From Arthrobacter dokdonellae (GTDB taxonomy: Bacteria > Actinomycetota > Actinomycetes > Actinomycetales > Micrococcaceae): a DNA stretch of 64,000 nucleotides. This document shows positions 42,766-50,771 of the stretch, piece after piece; position 1 is the stretch's first letter; each line of letters begins with the position of its first letter. The stretch covers positions 3,348,001-3,412,000 of the forward strand of contig NZ_CP029642.1 in assembly GCF_003268655.1 (NCBI RefSeq), given 5' to 3'. The position numbers and the translations under genes were made by a program. Below the pieces are notes generated by a model. It was given only the letters and a program-made list of their open reading frames with translations, was not told the origin of the DNA and searched no databases.

Positions 42766-44232
42766 ATGTCACGGATTCAAACAGTCAAGAAGTCAGGGCC
42801 GGTGATTGAACGCCGCTCCATCGACTTCGTGCCGCACGCCGAACGCCACGGACGGCCGTTTGGCCAGTTCACCCTGTGGTTCGGCGCCAACATGCAGATC
42901 ACCGCCATCGTCACCGGCGCCCTCGCCGTGATCTTCGGCGCCGACGCCTTCTGGGGCATCATCGGGCTGTTCATCGGCAACCTCCTCGGCGGCACCGTCA
43001 TGGCCCTGCACGCCGCCCAGGGCCCCAAGCTCGGCATGCCGCAGATGATCTCCAGCCGCGCCCAGTTCGGCGTATTTGGCGCCGTCATCCCGCTGGTGCT
43101 GGTGATCATCATGTACCTGGGCTTCGCGGCCACGGGCGCCGTGCTGGCCGGCCAGGCCGTGGGCCAGATCATCCCCACCGGCCATCCCGCCGTCGGCGTC
43201 ATCATTTTTGGCGCCCTGACCGTGCTGGTGGCCACGCTGGGCTACAAATACATCCACCTGCTGGGCCGCATTTCCACCGTGGTGGGCATCGTCGGCTTCA
43301 CCTACCTGGCCGTCCAGCTCTTCATCAAGCACGACGTCGGCGCCGTCATGGGCACGGGCAAATTCGCCGTCCCCACGTTCCTCCTGGCCATCTCCCTCAG
43401 CGCCGGCTGGCAGCTGACCTACGGCCCCTACGTGGCCGACTACTCCCGCTACCTGCCCGCCAACACCCCGGCCGGGCGGACGTTCCTTTCCTGCTTCTCG
43501 GGCGCCGTGCTGGGTTCACAGTGGTCCATGACGCTCGGGGCGCTGTTTGCCGCGATCGCCATGCCCAAGGGCCACGAGTTCCTGGACGGGCAGGTGGCCT
43601 TTGTGGGCGAGCTGTCCGGCGGCGGGGCCATTGCCGTGCTGATGTACCTGGTGATCGTGGTGGGCAAGCTGACCGTCAACACGCTCAACGCCTACGGCGG
43701 CTACATGACCATCCTGACCAGCGTCAGCGCCTTCACACGCCAACTGCGCTTCGCCCCGTGGGTCCGGTTCGCCTACGTGATCGGCTTCATCACGGTCTCC
43801 GTCATCATCGCCATCGCGGCGTCGGCGGACTTCATCTCCAACTTCAAGAACTTCGTCCTCCTGCTCCTGATGGTCTTCATCCCGTGGAGTTCCATCAACC
43901 TGGTGGACTTCTGGCTGGTGTCGAAGGAGAAGGTGGACGTCCCGGCGCTCTACGACCCCAAGGGCCGCTACGGCGCCTGGAACGTGCCGGCGCTGCTGAC
44001 CTACGCGCTCGGCGTGGTCGTCCAGATCCCGTTCCTGGCCCAGTCCATGTACACCGGCCCCATCACTCCCCTGCTGGGCGGCGCGGACATCTCCTGGCTG
44101 GTGGGCCTGGTGGTCACCGCGGCGGTCTACTACCCGGTGGCCAAAAAGTTCCAGCGCCCGCCGGCGGAAATGGTCTACCCGGCGGCCGATTACCAACTGG
44201 CCGAGACCTCCGCGGTCGAGCCTGTCGCATAG
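42766..44232 (+). CDS. NCS1-family cytosine/purine/hydantoin-type permease
   Basis: 488 residues with about 12 hydrophobic helices. NCS1 features: GRPFGQFTLWFGANMQITAI near the N-terminus, LHAAQGPKLGMPQMISSRAQ with FGVFGAVIP, and LTYGPYVADYSRYLP. Members take up nucleobases, hydantoins, allantoin, vitamins and similar compounds by Na+ or H+ symport; the substrate here is unknown. Strong ribosome binding site (CGGAGGAACC). The C-terminal residues AVEPVA and the stop codon are contributed by a dispersed repeat, so the native tail was probably changed. Likely co-regulated with the divergent dehydrogenase. Confidence 0.88.
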   Translation: MSRIQTVKKSGPVIERRSIDFVPHAERHGRPFGQFTLWFGANMQITAIVTGALAVIFGADAFWGIIGLFIGNLLGGTVMALHAAQGPKLGMPQMISSRAQFGVFGAVIPLVLVIIMYLGFAATGAVLAGQAVGQIIPTGHPAVGVIIFGALTVLVATLGYKYIHLLGRISTVVGIVGFTYLAVQLFIKHDVGAVMGTGKFAVPTFLLAISLSAGWQLTYGPYVADYSRYLPANTPAGRTFLSCFSGAVLGSQWSMTLGALFAAIAMPKGHEFLDGQVAFVGELSGGGAIAVLMYLVIVVGKLTVNTLNAYGGYMTILTSVSAFTRQLRFAPWVRFAYVIGFITVSVIIAIAASADFISNFKNFVLLLLMVFIPWSSINLVDFWLVSKEKVDVPALYDPKGRYGAWNVPALLTYALGVVVQIPFLAQSMYTGPITPLLGGADISWLVGLVVTAAVYYPVAKKFQRPPAEMVYPAADYQLAETSAVEPVA

Positions 44233-44248
44233 GCGCCGGAGCCCCCGG

Positions 44249-44317
44249 CGGTCGAGCCTGTCGAGACCCCGTCGGTCGAGCCTGTCGAGACCCCGTCGGT
44301 CGAGCCTGTCGAGACCC
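44249..44317. repeat. Tandem array of a 24-bp GTCGAG repeat
   Basis: Three consecutive units CGGTCGAGCCTGTCGAGACC plus CCGT, starting at 44249, 44273 and 44297, the last one partial. A further truncated unit (about 44210-44230) overlaps the end of the permease. A single unit also occurs at 49753-49776, and related modules are inside recG. Confidence 0.85.
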
Positions 44318-44337
44318 AAGGAGCAACAACTCCGGAA

Positions 44338-44660
44338 CCCCGCGCACTCGTCGCCACACTCCCCGTCTATTCGACAGCCGGCGGGAGCCAGCCGCCGCGG
44401 TGGCGGGCGTCGTCCAAAGAATCCTTCCTGCCGCCGTCGGCCCCGGTCCGCAAGGACCTGGCCGCGGCGCTCGCGTTACGCGGGGTGGACGTGCCGCGCA
44501 GCGGAGCCAATTTCATGTGGCTGCCGGTGGGCTGCGGCGCCGCCAGCCCGGAGGCTGCCTGCCTGGCCGAGGGCGTGAGCGTGCGCCGCTTTGCGGGCGA
44601 GGGTGTCCGGTCACGTTGGGCTCCCGGGAGGCGGAGGCAGCAGTGCTTCGCGGCGTGGAC
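44338..44660 (+). pseudogene. 3' remnant of a HisC-type aminotransferase
   Basis: Frame 1 reads RKDLAAALALRGVDV, then GANFMWLPVG, AEGVSVRRFAGEGVR, the C-terminal pattern of histidinol-phosphate/aromatic aminotransferases (GANFVWLP..., GV.VRPFAGEGVR). At about 44607 the reading must shift frame to continue as VTLGSREAEAAVLRGVDA, which ends at a TGA at 44665-44667. The 5' two thirds of the gene, with the PLP lysine, are missing and replaced by the repeat array. A repeat-mediated deletion is the simplest explanation. Confidence 0.75.
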
Positions 44661-44833
44661 GCGTGACTGGGCGCCGGTCGCGAGAGGTGGACGCCGAAGG
44701 GCAATGAAGCCGGGGCGGCCCAGTTGATACCGGGCCGCCCCGGGCTTCTGTCGACCAGTTTGAATGACGAAACTGCTTGCCTAAAATCCGAAAGGGTAAT
44801 ACTCGGCCGTCAAGGTTTTGGCGCTTTGGTACG

Positions 44834-46660
44834 TCAATGGACCGGTCGACTGCTGTCTTGTTCCTCCTCGTCCCAACTGGATGCAACATTCGGCTCAAGT
44901 CCGTTGTCTCGCAGGCATTTGAGGGCTCGTTCGACCGCATCGATCTTGCGTTTCAGTTCCTTGAGTCCCGGCGAAGACTCGTCTGAGAACTCGTCGAGCC
45001 GCTCATGTTCACGCCTGACATGGATCTCAGTCTCTACCAGCAGCCTCCAGGTGGCCGGATCCTGGTCGATTTCCAGGCGCTTCCGCAGCATGGCTGCAGA
45101 AAGCTGGCGTGCAACGACCCCTTCGACGATCTCGGCCGTGGTGGCGGGGCTGGCCAGGCCAAAGGCGATACCGCCGCCCCCTGCGCTAGCGAGGGTGCCA
45201 GCCGTCACGAGTCCACCAATCATCCCGCCCGGGCCGAAACTAGCAAGCGCGCTGGTTATTAGGGCGGCCCCGGCAAGACCGGCCCCAGCCGCAAGGGCAA
45301 GCCCCGCGGTAGCCACGACCAACGCGGCCGCACCGACGCCGAGGGCTCCCCACTTGATCCAACTCATTCCGCGGGCGCCGCTCAGAACCTCCCGGGCATG
45401 TTTGGCTGCAAGGAATACCTCTGTGCCGTATTGGCTTCCAAGTCCCATTTCGGCGGTGAGATCCTCCATGGCCGCCTGGCGTATATCCTTTGGGACCACT
45501 ATTTCAAAGGGGCGGATGATGTTCTCGGCCGCGAGGATGGTCAGCAACACCACGGCTTGGTCCGCCGGGATGTGGCTGCTCGGTCGCGGCTCAGGCACCG
45601 CCGCTTGCGGATCGGAGAAATCAAATGCCAGGCGCGAGATCTGCGACGACGTGGCGCGCCCTTGGTCGGTATTCCACCGCTTGATATCGTCAACGAGCCT
45701 TGCCTGCACCTGTCGAAGCGCTCCGGCATAGCGGTCCTTCACGTCACCGGTGAGTTTCATCTTCACCAGGTATGCATACCGAAGCGCCGTCAGCCCCAGG
45801 CGTTCGGTGTCGTCCAAGGGGATGTCAGCCCCGATTTCAACATGGGCAACCTCTTTCGAGGTGGACCCGAATAGCGAGAACCCGATGGCTTGTCCGACGG
45901 TTTCGTTGGACAAGTATTCCTCCGCAGAATGGGCTTCCAATCCGAACTTTTTCGTCTCTAGCCTAAAATCGACGATCCACGGGAAAACGGACGACACGCC
46001 ACGATGAGCGGCGACGAGGTCGTTGTCGTTCCAAAAATTGACCCACCATCCCAGGTTGCTTGGCGGATCCTTCAATTCCTCCCGCAACTTGTCAACATTG
46101 AAGCTGCCATTTGCGAGCGGGCTTCCGATTGTGACCATGCCGGCAATGTCAAGTCCCACGGGCAATCGGGGCACCAAATCAGCGGCAATCACGGAACCAA
46201 GGCTGTGCGCGACGATAACCAGTTTCCCTCGCTTGGGAAGCTTTTCAAGGATACGCGTGAGCACTTGGGCCCTTATTTGACGCTTCGTGAGGTAGTTGTC
46301 CGCTTGGATGAACTTGGGATGTCCAACTGCCAAGTTGATGGCGGCATCAAAGCCAGGGAACCCGTTGCCACGCTCATGCCGCCCGAGCCTGAATTCAATG
46401 GCTCCCGTGCGGCGTTCAAAGTCACGGCGGTTTTTCTTCGCGGCCTCGCGCGGGAATCGTTTGGCTGTCGTCCCCGGCAAGGGCACTTCTTCGTCCCACC
46501 CCTTGAGTGCGTGTGCATACTTAGGAGCAATGACTTTGGCCGCGTCCAAACCGGAATAGCCCAGGCCAGACAGCGTTTCAGCGATCCGTAGCTTCCATCG
46601 GTCGCCTGGATCGCCGTCGCCAACGCCATGCAAAAACAGCAAGATCGGTTCGCTTGACAT
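44834..46660 (-). CDS. Alpha/beta-hydrolase-fold protein with a C-terminal membrane domain
   Basis: About 608 residues from the ATG at 46660, which follows a GGGGG site (46684 is an alternative). Residues 1-230 look like a lipase-type alpha/beta-hydrolase: ILLFLHGVGDGDPGDRW at the oxyanion region and LVIVAHSLGSVIAADL with nucleophile candidate Ser153 (the usual G-x-S-x-G has Ala in front). Residues about 430-510 are strongly hydrophobic and Ala/Gly-rich (GALGVGAAALVVATAGLALA), then a charged coiled coil. Base composition is lower in GC than the neighbours and the gene has no functional partners, so it is probably acquired. A membrane-attacking defence or toxin function is possible but unproven. 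Confidence 0.6.
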   Translation of the reverse strand: MSSEPILLFLHGVGDGDPGDRWKLRIAETLSGLGYSGLDAAKVIAPKYAHALKGWDEEVPLPGTTAKRFPREAAKKNRRDFERRTGAIEFRLGRHERGNGFPGFDAAINLAVGHPKFIQADNYLTKRQIRAQVLTRILEKLPKRGKLVIVAHSLGSVIAADLVPRLPVGLDIAGMVTIGSPLANGSFNVDKLREELKDPPSNLGWWVNFWNDNDLVAAHRGVSSVFPWIVDFRLETKKFGLEAHSAEEYLSNETVGQAIGFSLFGSTSKEVAHVEIGADIPLDDTERLGLTALRYAYLVKMKLTGDVKDRYAGALRQVQARLVDDIKRWNTDQGRATSSQISRLAFDFSDPQAAVPEPRPSSHIPADQAVVLLTILAAENIIRPFEIVVPKDIRQAAMEDLTAEMGLGSQYGTEVFLAAKHAREVLSGARGMSWIKWGALGVGAAALVVATAGLALAAGAGLAGAALITSALASFGPGGMIGGLVTAGTLASAGGGGIAFGLASPATTAEIVEGVVARQLSAAMLRKRLEIDQDPATWRLLVETEIHVRREHERLDEFSDESSPGLKELKRKIDAVERALKCLRDNGLEPNVASSWDEEEQDSSRPVH

Positions 46661-46803
46661 AAAACCCCCATCAACATCACTCATGCATGTTCAGACCGAA
46701 ACGTCCGAAACTTCCGGGCCAGTCTAACTGAACGGCCCATTGAAGCTGGAACAGATGGCCCGACCTCTATGCTCCATACCAAAATGGAACCGGCAAGCTG
46801 CGC

Positions 46804-48192
46804 CTACCCCGCCAGCACCTTGCCCGGGTTGAGGATCCCGCGGGGATCGAGGGCCTTCTTGATGGCCGCCATGACGGGCAGCGCGGAGGCATGCTCCTTG
46901 GCCAGGGACGCCGTCTTGCCCAGGCCGATCCCGTGCTCGCCTGTCGAGGTGCCACCCATGGACAGCGCACGGTCCACGAGCCGGCCGTTGAGCGCGGCGG
47001 CCGCGGCGACGGCGTTCTCGTCCCCGGGCGGCAGGACAAAGGCCAGGTGGAAGTTGCCGTCGCCCACATGGCCCACGATCGGCGCCAGGACTCCATGGGC
47101 ATCGGTGTCCTCCTTGGTCAGCGTGATGCATTCCGCGAGGCGCGAGATGGGAACGCAGACGTCCGTCGGCCAGGTGCTGGAACCGGGCACCAGCGCGGCG
47201 TAGGACGGCAGGGCGTCGTGCCGGGCCCGCCAGATCCGGCCGATCCGACCGGGCTCGTCGGCATAGTCCCAGCCCACGCCGTCGTGCCGGTCCACCAGGG
47301 CACGCACCGTACTGCTGTGTTCGGCGATGCTGGACGGGGAGCCCTCAAACTCGAAGATGAGCGTGGGCATGACGGGCAGTCCCAGGCCGGTGTAGCGGTT
47401 GACGGAGTCCACGGTGACGTCGTCGAGCAGTTCCACACGGGAGATGGGAACGCCCGCCTCCAGCGTCGCCTGCACCACCGCCGTGCAGTTTTCCAGGGTG
47501 GGGAAGGAACAGATGGCCACGGCGGTTGCCTCGGGAATTCCGTACACGCGCAGCGTCACCTCGGTGAGTATGCCCAGGGTTCCCTCGGCGCCGACAAAGA
47601 GGTGTGTCAGGTCGTAGCCGGCGGCCGACTTGCGCGAGCGCCCGCCCGTCTTGATGACGGTCCCGTCGGCCAGGACCACCGTCAGGCCCAGCACGTTCTC
47701 CTTCATGGTCCCGTAGCGGACGGCCGTGGTTCCGCTGGCCCCCGTGGATGCCATGCCGCCTACGCTGGCATCGACGCCGGGTCCCACGGGGAACGTGAGC
47801 CCGTGGTCGGCAAGGGCGGCGTTGAGCGAGCTCTTCATGACACCGCATTGGACGGTGGCGTCGAGGTCCCGGGCCCCGATGCGCAGGATCCCGTCCATGC
47901 CGGAAAGGTCAAGGCAGACGGCGTCGGCCGTGCTGTTGGCCCCGCCTTCCAGGCCGGTGCCGGCCCCGATCGGCACGGCGGGCACGCCGTGGCGGGAGCA
48001 GATGGCCAGCGCGGTGGAGACATCCGCGGTGCTGGTGCAGTGCACCACGGCCGACGGCGGTTCCCAGGGCAGGTGCGAGCGGTCGTGCCCGCGTGCCGCC
48101 CGGACGCCGCGGTCCGTGGAGACCTTGCTTCCCAGCGACGCCGCCAACTCGTCAATGGCTGCAGCGTTGGTGCTGGTTGGAAGGGCTGTCAT
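46804..48192 (-). CDS. FAD-linked D-2-hydroxyacid dehydrogenase (D-lactate/glycolate oxidase type)
   Basis: 462 residues from the ATG at 48192. FAD-binding (PCMH-type) features: VPAVPIGAGTGLEGGAN, FPVGPGVDASVGGMASTGAS, GTTAVRYGTMKENVLGLTVV; the substrate domain has HVGDGNFHLAFVL with metal-binding His and GTSTGEHGIGLGK, ending ILNPGKVL. This is the GlcD/Dld/D2HGDH family, which oxidises D-lactate, glycolate or D-2-hydroxyglutarate and passes electrons to the respiratory chain. The substrate cannot be chosen from sequence. It is alone, followed by a 120-base gap. Confidence 0.87.
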   Translation of the reverse strand: MTALPTSTNAAAIDELAASLGSKVSTDRGVRAARGHDRSHLPWEPPSAVVHCTSTADVSTALAICSRHGVPAVPIGAGTGLEGGANSTADAVCLDLSGMDGILRIGARDLDATVQCGVMKSSLNAALADHGLTFPVGPGVDASVGGMASTGASGTTAVRYGTMKENVLGLTVVLADGTVIKTGGRSRKSAAGYDLTHLFVGAEGTLGILTEVTLRVYGIPEATAVAICSFPTLENCTAVVQATLEAGVPISRVELLDDVTVDSVNRYTGLGLPVMPTLIFEFEGSPSSIAEHSSTVRALVDRHDGVGWDYADEPGRIGRIWRARHDALPSYAALVPGSSTWPTDVCVPISRLAECITLTKEDTDAHGVLAPIVGHVGDGNFHLAFVLPPGDENAVAAAAALNGRLVDRALSMGGTSTGEHGIGLGKTASLAKEHASALPVMAAIKKALDPRGILNPGKVLAG

Positions 48193-48337
48193 GTGGTGGG
48201 CGTCCTTGGTCCTTAGGGGCGGCGCATGCCGCTGCGGCTGCTTTACAGCCACGATACCCACGGTGCCGGGCCACGTGGGGTCACGCGGTGGCTCATCCGA
48301 GCCGCGCAGTCGCCGTCGCCATACGCTGTCGCCGTCG

Positions 48338-49093
48338 TTAGAACGGAACCTGAGTCTCGAGCAGGCCAACCGCGGGCGCCCGGCCTGAAACGGCACGGAT
48401 GAACTCGATGGCATCCAAGGCCACATCGGGTCCGCCGGCAGCGAACTGCCAACGGCCGCCGGCCGGACCGGTCAGCGTCAGCTGCACGGGCTGGCCATGG
48501 CGGGCCGCCCACTCGATGACGACGTCGGCCACGATCACGGCGTCGTGACCGGGCGTCAGGACCGGAGGTCGGCCCGTTGCCAACGCGATGTCCAGGCGGT
48601 GCATCCACGGATCCCGGGTCAAAACCGTGTCCGTGAGGAAGCCGATGGTCCACGTTTCGGTTTTTCCGCCGACGATCTGCGAGCCGGGCAGCCTGCGGGC
48701 CCGGACGAGTCCAGCGGTGCGTCGCCGGGCCCTCGCCGCCTTTGGCCCGATGGCGGCGAACCGGTCGACGACCTCCGACGTCGAAAGGGTAGCGTGTTCC
48801 TCGACCTGGAGCCCTGTGAGGGCATCGATCGGGATGCCTCCACGCTTGCCAGCGAGCCGCTGCTGCCTGATGGTCTCCTTGATCGAGGACGCCATCTCGG
48901 CCATGCCGAGGCAATGGCCGGCCATGTCCCGCACGTTCCAGCCCGGACAGTTGGTTGTCCGGTCCCAATCGGCGCCGTCGAGTTCCCGGAGGGCTGATGC
49001 GAAGCGTCCGTATTCAGTCTCGGCCAACCGCATCAGCGTGGGCCGGTCAAGGGTGGACACGCGGGGGCGCGCCTGTGTGAGTGTGGCAATCAT
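48338..49093 (-). CDS. Mycothiol-dependent maleylpyruvate isomerase-fold protein
   Basis: 251 residues. The DinB-like four-helix bundle is visible: DWDRTTNCPGWNVRDMAGHC with LG, where GH contributes a metal ligand, and a second motif RDPWMHRLDIALATGR with another His. The actinobacterial MDMPI N-terminal family uses these to bind metal and mycothiol. The C-terminal part (VQLTLTGPAGGRWQFAAGGP) is an SCP2-like strand region. Its start overlaps the TetR gene by four bases, so the regulator probably controls this gene and itself. Confidence 0.83.
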   Translation of the reverse strand: MIATLTQARPRVSTLDRPTLMRLAETEYGRFASALRELDGADWDRTTNCPGWNVRDMAGHCLGMAEMASSIKETIRQQRLAGKRGGIPIDALTGLQVEEHATLSTSEVVDRFAAIGPKAARARRRTAGLVRARRLPGSQIVGGKTETWTIGFLTDTVLTRDPWMHRLDIALATGRPPVLTPGHDAVIVADVVIEWAARHGQPVQLTLTGPAGGRWQFAAGGPDVALDAIEFIRAVSGRAPAVGLLETQVPF

Positions 49094-49704
49094 GGTGTTC
49101 TCCTGGGGGTTGGGGGCAGCCCGAGACGATCTGCGAACATGTCCACTGCTTCATCGATGAGCCGGGCCCAGCGGTCTCCGCCGGGATCATTTGCTTGTTG
49201 GGCATCGACGAGTCCGCCGACGAGGGCGGTGTAGATGTCGAACTTGCCCTGGTCCCCGCCGCAACGCTCGGTGAACAGGGCGCGTCCACGCTGCAGCACC
49301 GCAATGGCGGGGGCGTATGCCTCGGGGCTCGGCTCGAAGCCCGGGATGGTGCGTTGGTTCATCAACTGGTGGCGGGCGAGGTCGGCAACGGCGAAGTCAA
49401 AGAACAGGTGCGTCATCGACTTCAGTGCGGCCCGTGGTGATTCGGGGAGTGTTGGTTCGTGCTCCTCGACGAGGGCGAGATAGTCGGACCAGCTCTGCCC
49501 GAACATGGCGTCGTAGATGTCGTTCTTTGACGCGAAATAGGAATACAGCGACGGCGCGCGCATCCCAATACGGGAGGCCACAGCTCGAAGCGTGAGGTTC
49601 GCCAGGCCATGGTCGCGGGCGATCTCCCAAGCGGCCTCCAGGATCTCGACGCGCGTCGCCTCACGACGTTCAGCTTGCCTATCACGATTCGACGTACCTA
49701 ACAT
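49090..49704 (-). CDS. TetR-family transcriptional regulator
   Basis: 204 residues. N-terminal helix-turn-helix: RREATRVEILEAAWEIARDH, GLANLTLRAVASRIGMRAPS, LYSYFASKNDIYDAMFG. The C-terminal ligand domain (TetR_C-like, TMHLFFDFAVADLARHQLM) is diverged. It forms a translationally coupled pair with the downstream isomerase-fold gene; the ligand is unknown. Confidence 0.92.
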   Translation of the reverse strand: MLGTSNRDRQAERREATRVEILEAAWEIARDHGLANLTLRAVASRIGMRAPSLYSYFASKNDIYDAMFGQSWSDYLALVEEHEPTLPESPRAALKSMTHLFFDFAVADLARHQLMNQRTIPGFEPSPEAYAPAIAVLQRGRALFTERCGGDQGKFDIYTALVGGLVDAQQANDPGGDRWARLIDEAVDMFADRLGLPPTPRRTP

Positions 49705-49752
49705 AGTTAGAATTGTTCGCCTGCGCAGAAGCCGCTGTCAAGAGTCTGCCGG

Positions 49753-49776
49753 CGGTCGAGCCCGTCGAGACCCCGG
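49753..49776. repeat. Single GTCGAG-type dispersed repeat
   Basis: CGGTCGAGCCCGTCGAGACC plus CCGG, two substitutions away from the 24-bp units at 44249. It lies just after the iclR stop, between the iclR and tetR genes. Confidence 0.7.
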
Positions 49777-49782
49777 CCCTGC

Positions 49783-50625
49783 CTACCCGCTCGGCCGCAG
49801 CCTCCGCGAAATCTCCGCCGCGCAGCGCTTGACCTCGGGCAGCCAATGCGTGGCGAGATCTTCCAGCTGCACGGTCCGCTCCGGCACCGTGCCTTCGGCG
49901 GCATGGCGGGCGGCGGCCGCCGTGGACAGCGCCGGCCGGTTGGCCACGGTCAGCGTCACGCTGGCCACGGCGTAGCCGCTGCGGTCCACCACGGGCACGG
50001 CCAGGCTCGAGAAGCCGTCGGTGACCTCGTCCTGCTCCCACGAAAAGCCGCGCTCGCGGATGCGGGCCAGCAGCTCGTTCAGCGCCTCCACCGAATGGAC
50101 CCCATTCTCGTAGCGGGTGGGGAACGCCTCCGGACCCGGGTAGAGCGCGGCCAGCTGGGCGGCTGACATGGACGCCAGCATGGCCCGGCCGCTGGCGGTG
50201 AGGTGGGCGGGGAGGCGGACGCCGGCGTCGGTCACCAGTTCGCTCTGCCGCTTGGCCCGCTCCTCGATCACGTAGATGACCTCCCGCCCGTGCATGACGG
50301 CCAGGTGCGCGGTTCGCTTGGTGCGGACCACCAGCTGCGCAATGGGAAAGCGGGCGATGCGCTGCAGCGGCGCCTGGCGCGAGTAGCCCGTGCCCAGCTC
50401 ATGGGCGGTCACACCCAGCGCGTACTTGCGCTCCTCCGGCAGGTGCACCGCGAAGCCGTCGTCCACTAGGGCCGCCAGCAGGTGGTAAGTGGTGGAGCGG
50501 GGCAGCCCCACGTCGCGCGCAATGGCAGCGGCGCCCACCGGGCCGGCCTGGGCGGCCACATAACGCAGCACCGAGAGGACGTTCTTGGCGGCCGGCACCT
50601 GCGCCGGCGGCTGGGGCGAGTTCAT
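49783..50625 (-). CDS. IclR-family transcriptional regulator
   Basis: 280 residues. Winged helix at 20-75 (VLSVLRYVAAQAGPVGAAAI, ARDVGLPRSTTYHLLAALVD, DGFAVHLPEERKYALG) and an IclR ligand-binding domain (HGREVIYVIEERAKRQ, PAHLTASGRAMLASM, SVEALNELLARIRERGFSW, SSLAVPVVDRSGYAVASVTL). It is divergent from the CoA-transferase, and a perfect palindrome lies 23 bases upstream of its start, consistent with autoregulation. The identical site between the dehydrogenase and permease genes makes these the likely regulon. Confidence 0.92.
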   Translation of the reverse strand: MNSPQPPAQVPAAKNVLSVLRYVAAQAGPVGAAAIARDVGLPRSTTYHLLAALVDDGFAVHLPEERKYALGVTAHELGTGYSRQAPLQRIARFPIAQLVVRTKRTAHLAVMHGREVIYVIEERAKRQSELVTDAGVRLPAHLTASGRAMLASMSAAQLAALYPGPEAFPTRYENGVHSVEALNELLARIRERGFSWEQDEVTDGFSSLAVPVVDRSGYAVASVTLTVANRPALSTAAAARHAAEGTVPERTVQLEDLATHWLPEVKRCAAEISRRLRPSG

Positions 50626-50647
50626 TCCACCATCCTACTGCGCAACA

Positions 50648-50663
50648 TGTCTGTGATCACAGA
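50648..50663. promoter_or_regulatory. 16-bp palindromic operator, iclR/CoA-transferase promoter
   Basis: Perfect palindrome GTCTGTGATCACAGAC, 23 bases before the iclR start and 108 before the CoA-transferase start. Identical to 42657-42672. Confidence 0.6.
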
Positions 50664-50771
50664 CGCTGCACGGAGACATCATGTGCCGCAGGACCCCTTT
50701 CGGTGGTCGGATGGTGGGTACACCTTCCCGGACATCCGGGCCCGCCACGACCCTGAAGGACCGACCCCGCC

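Noticed and set aside
44249..44317. Tandem repeats as a CRISPR array
   Set aside because: Units abut without unique spacers, only three are present, and no cas genes are nearby.
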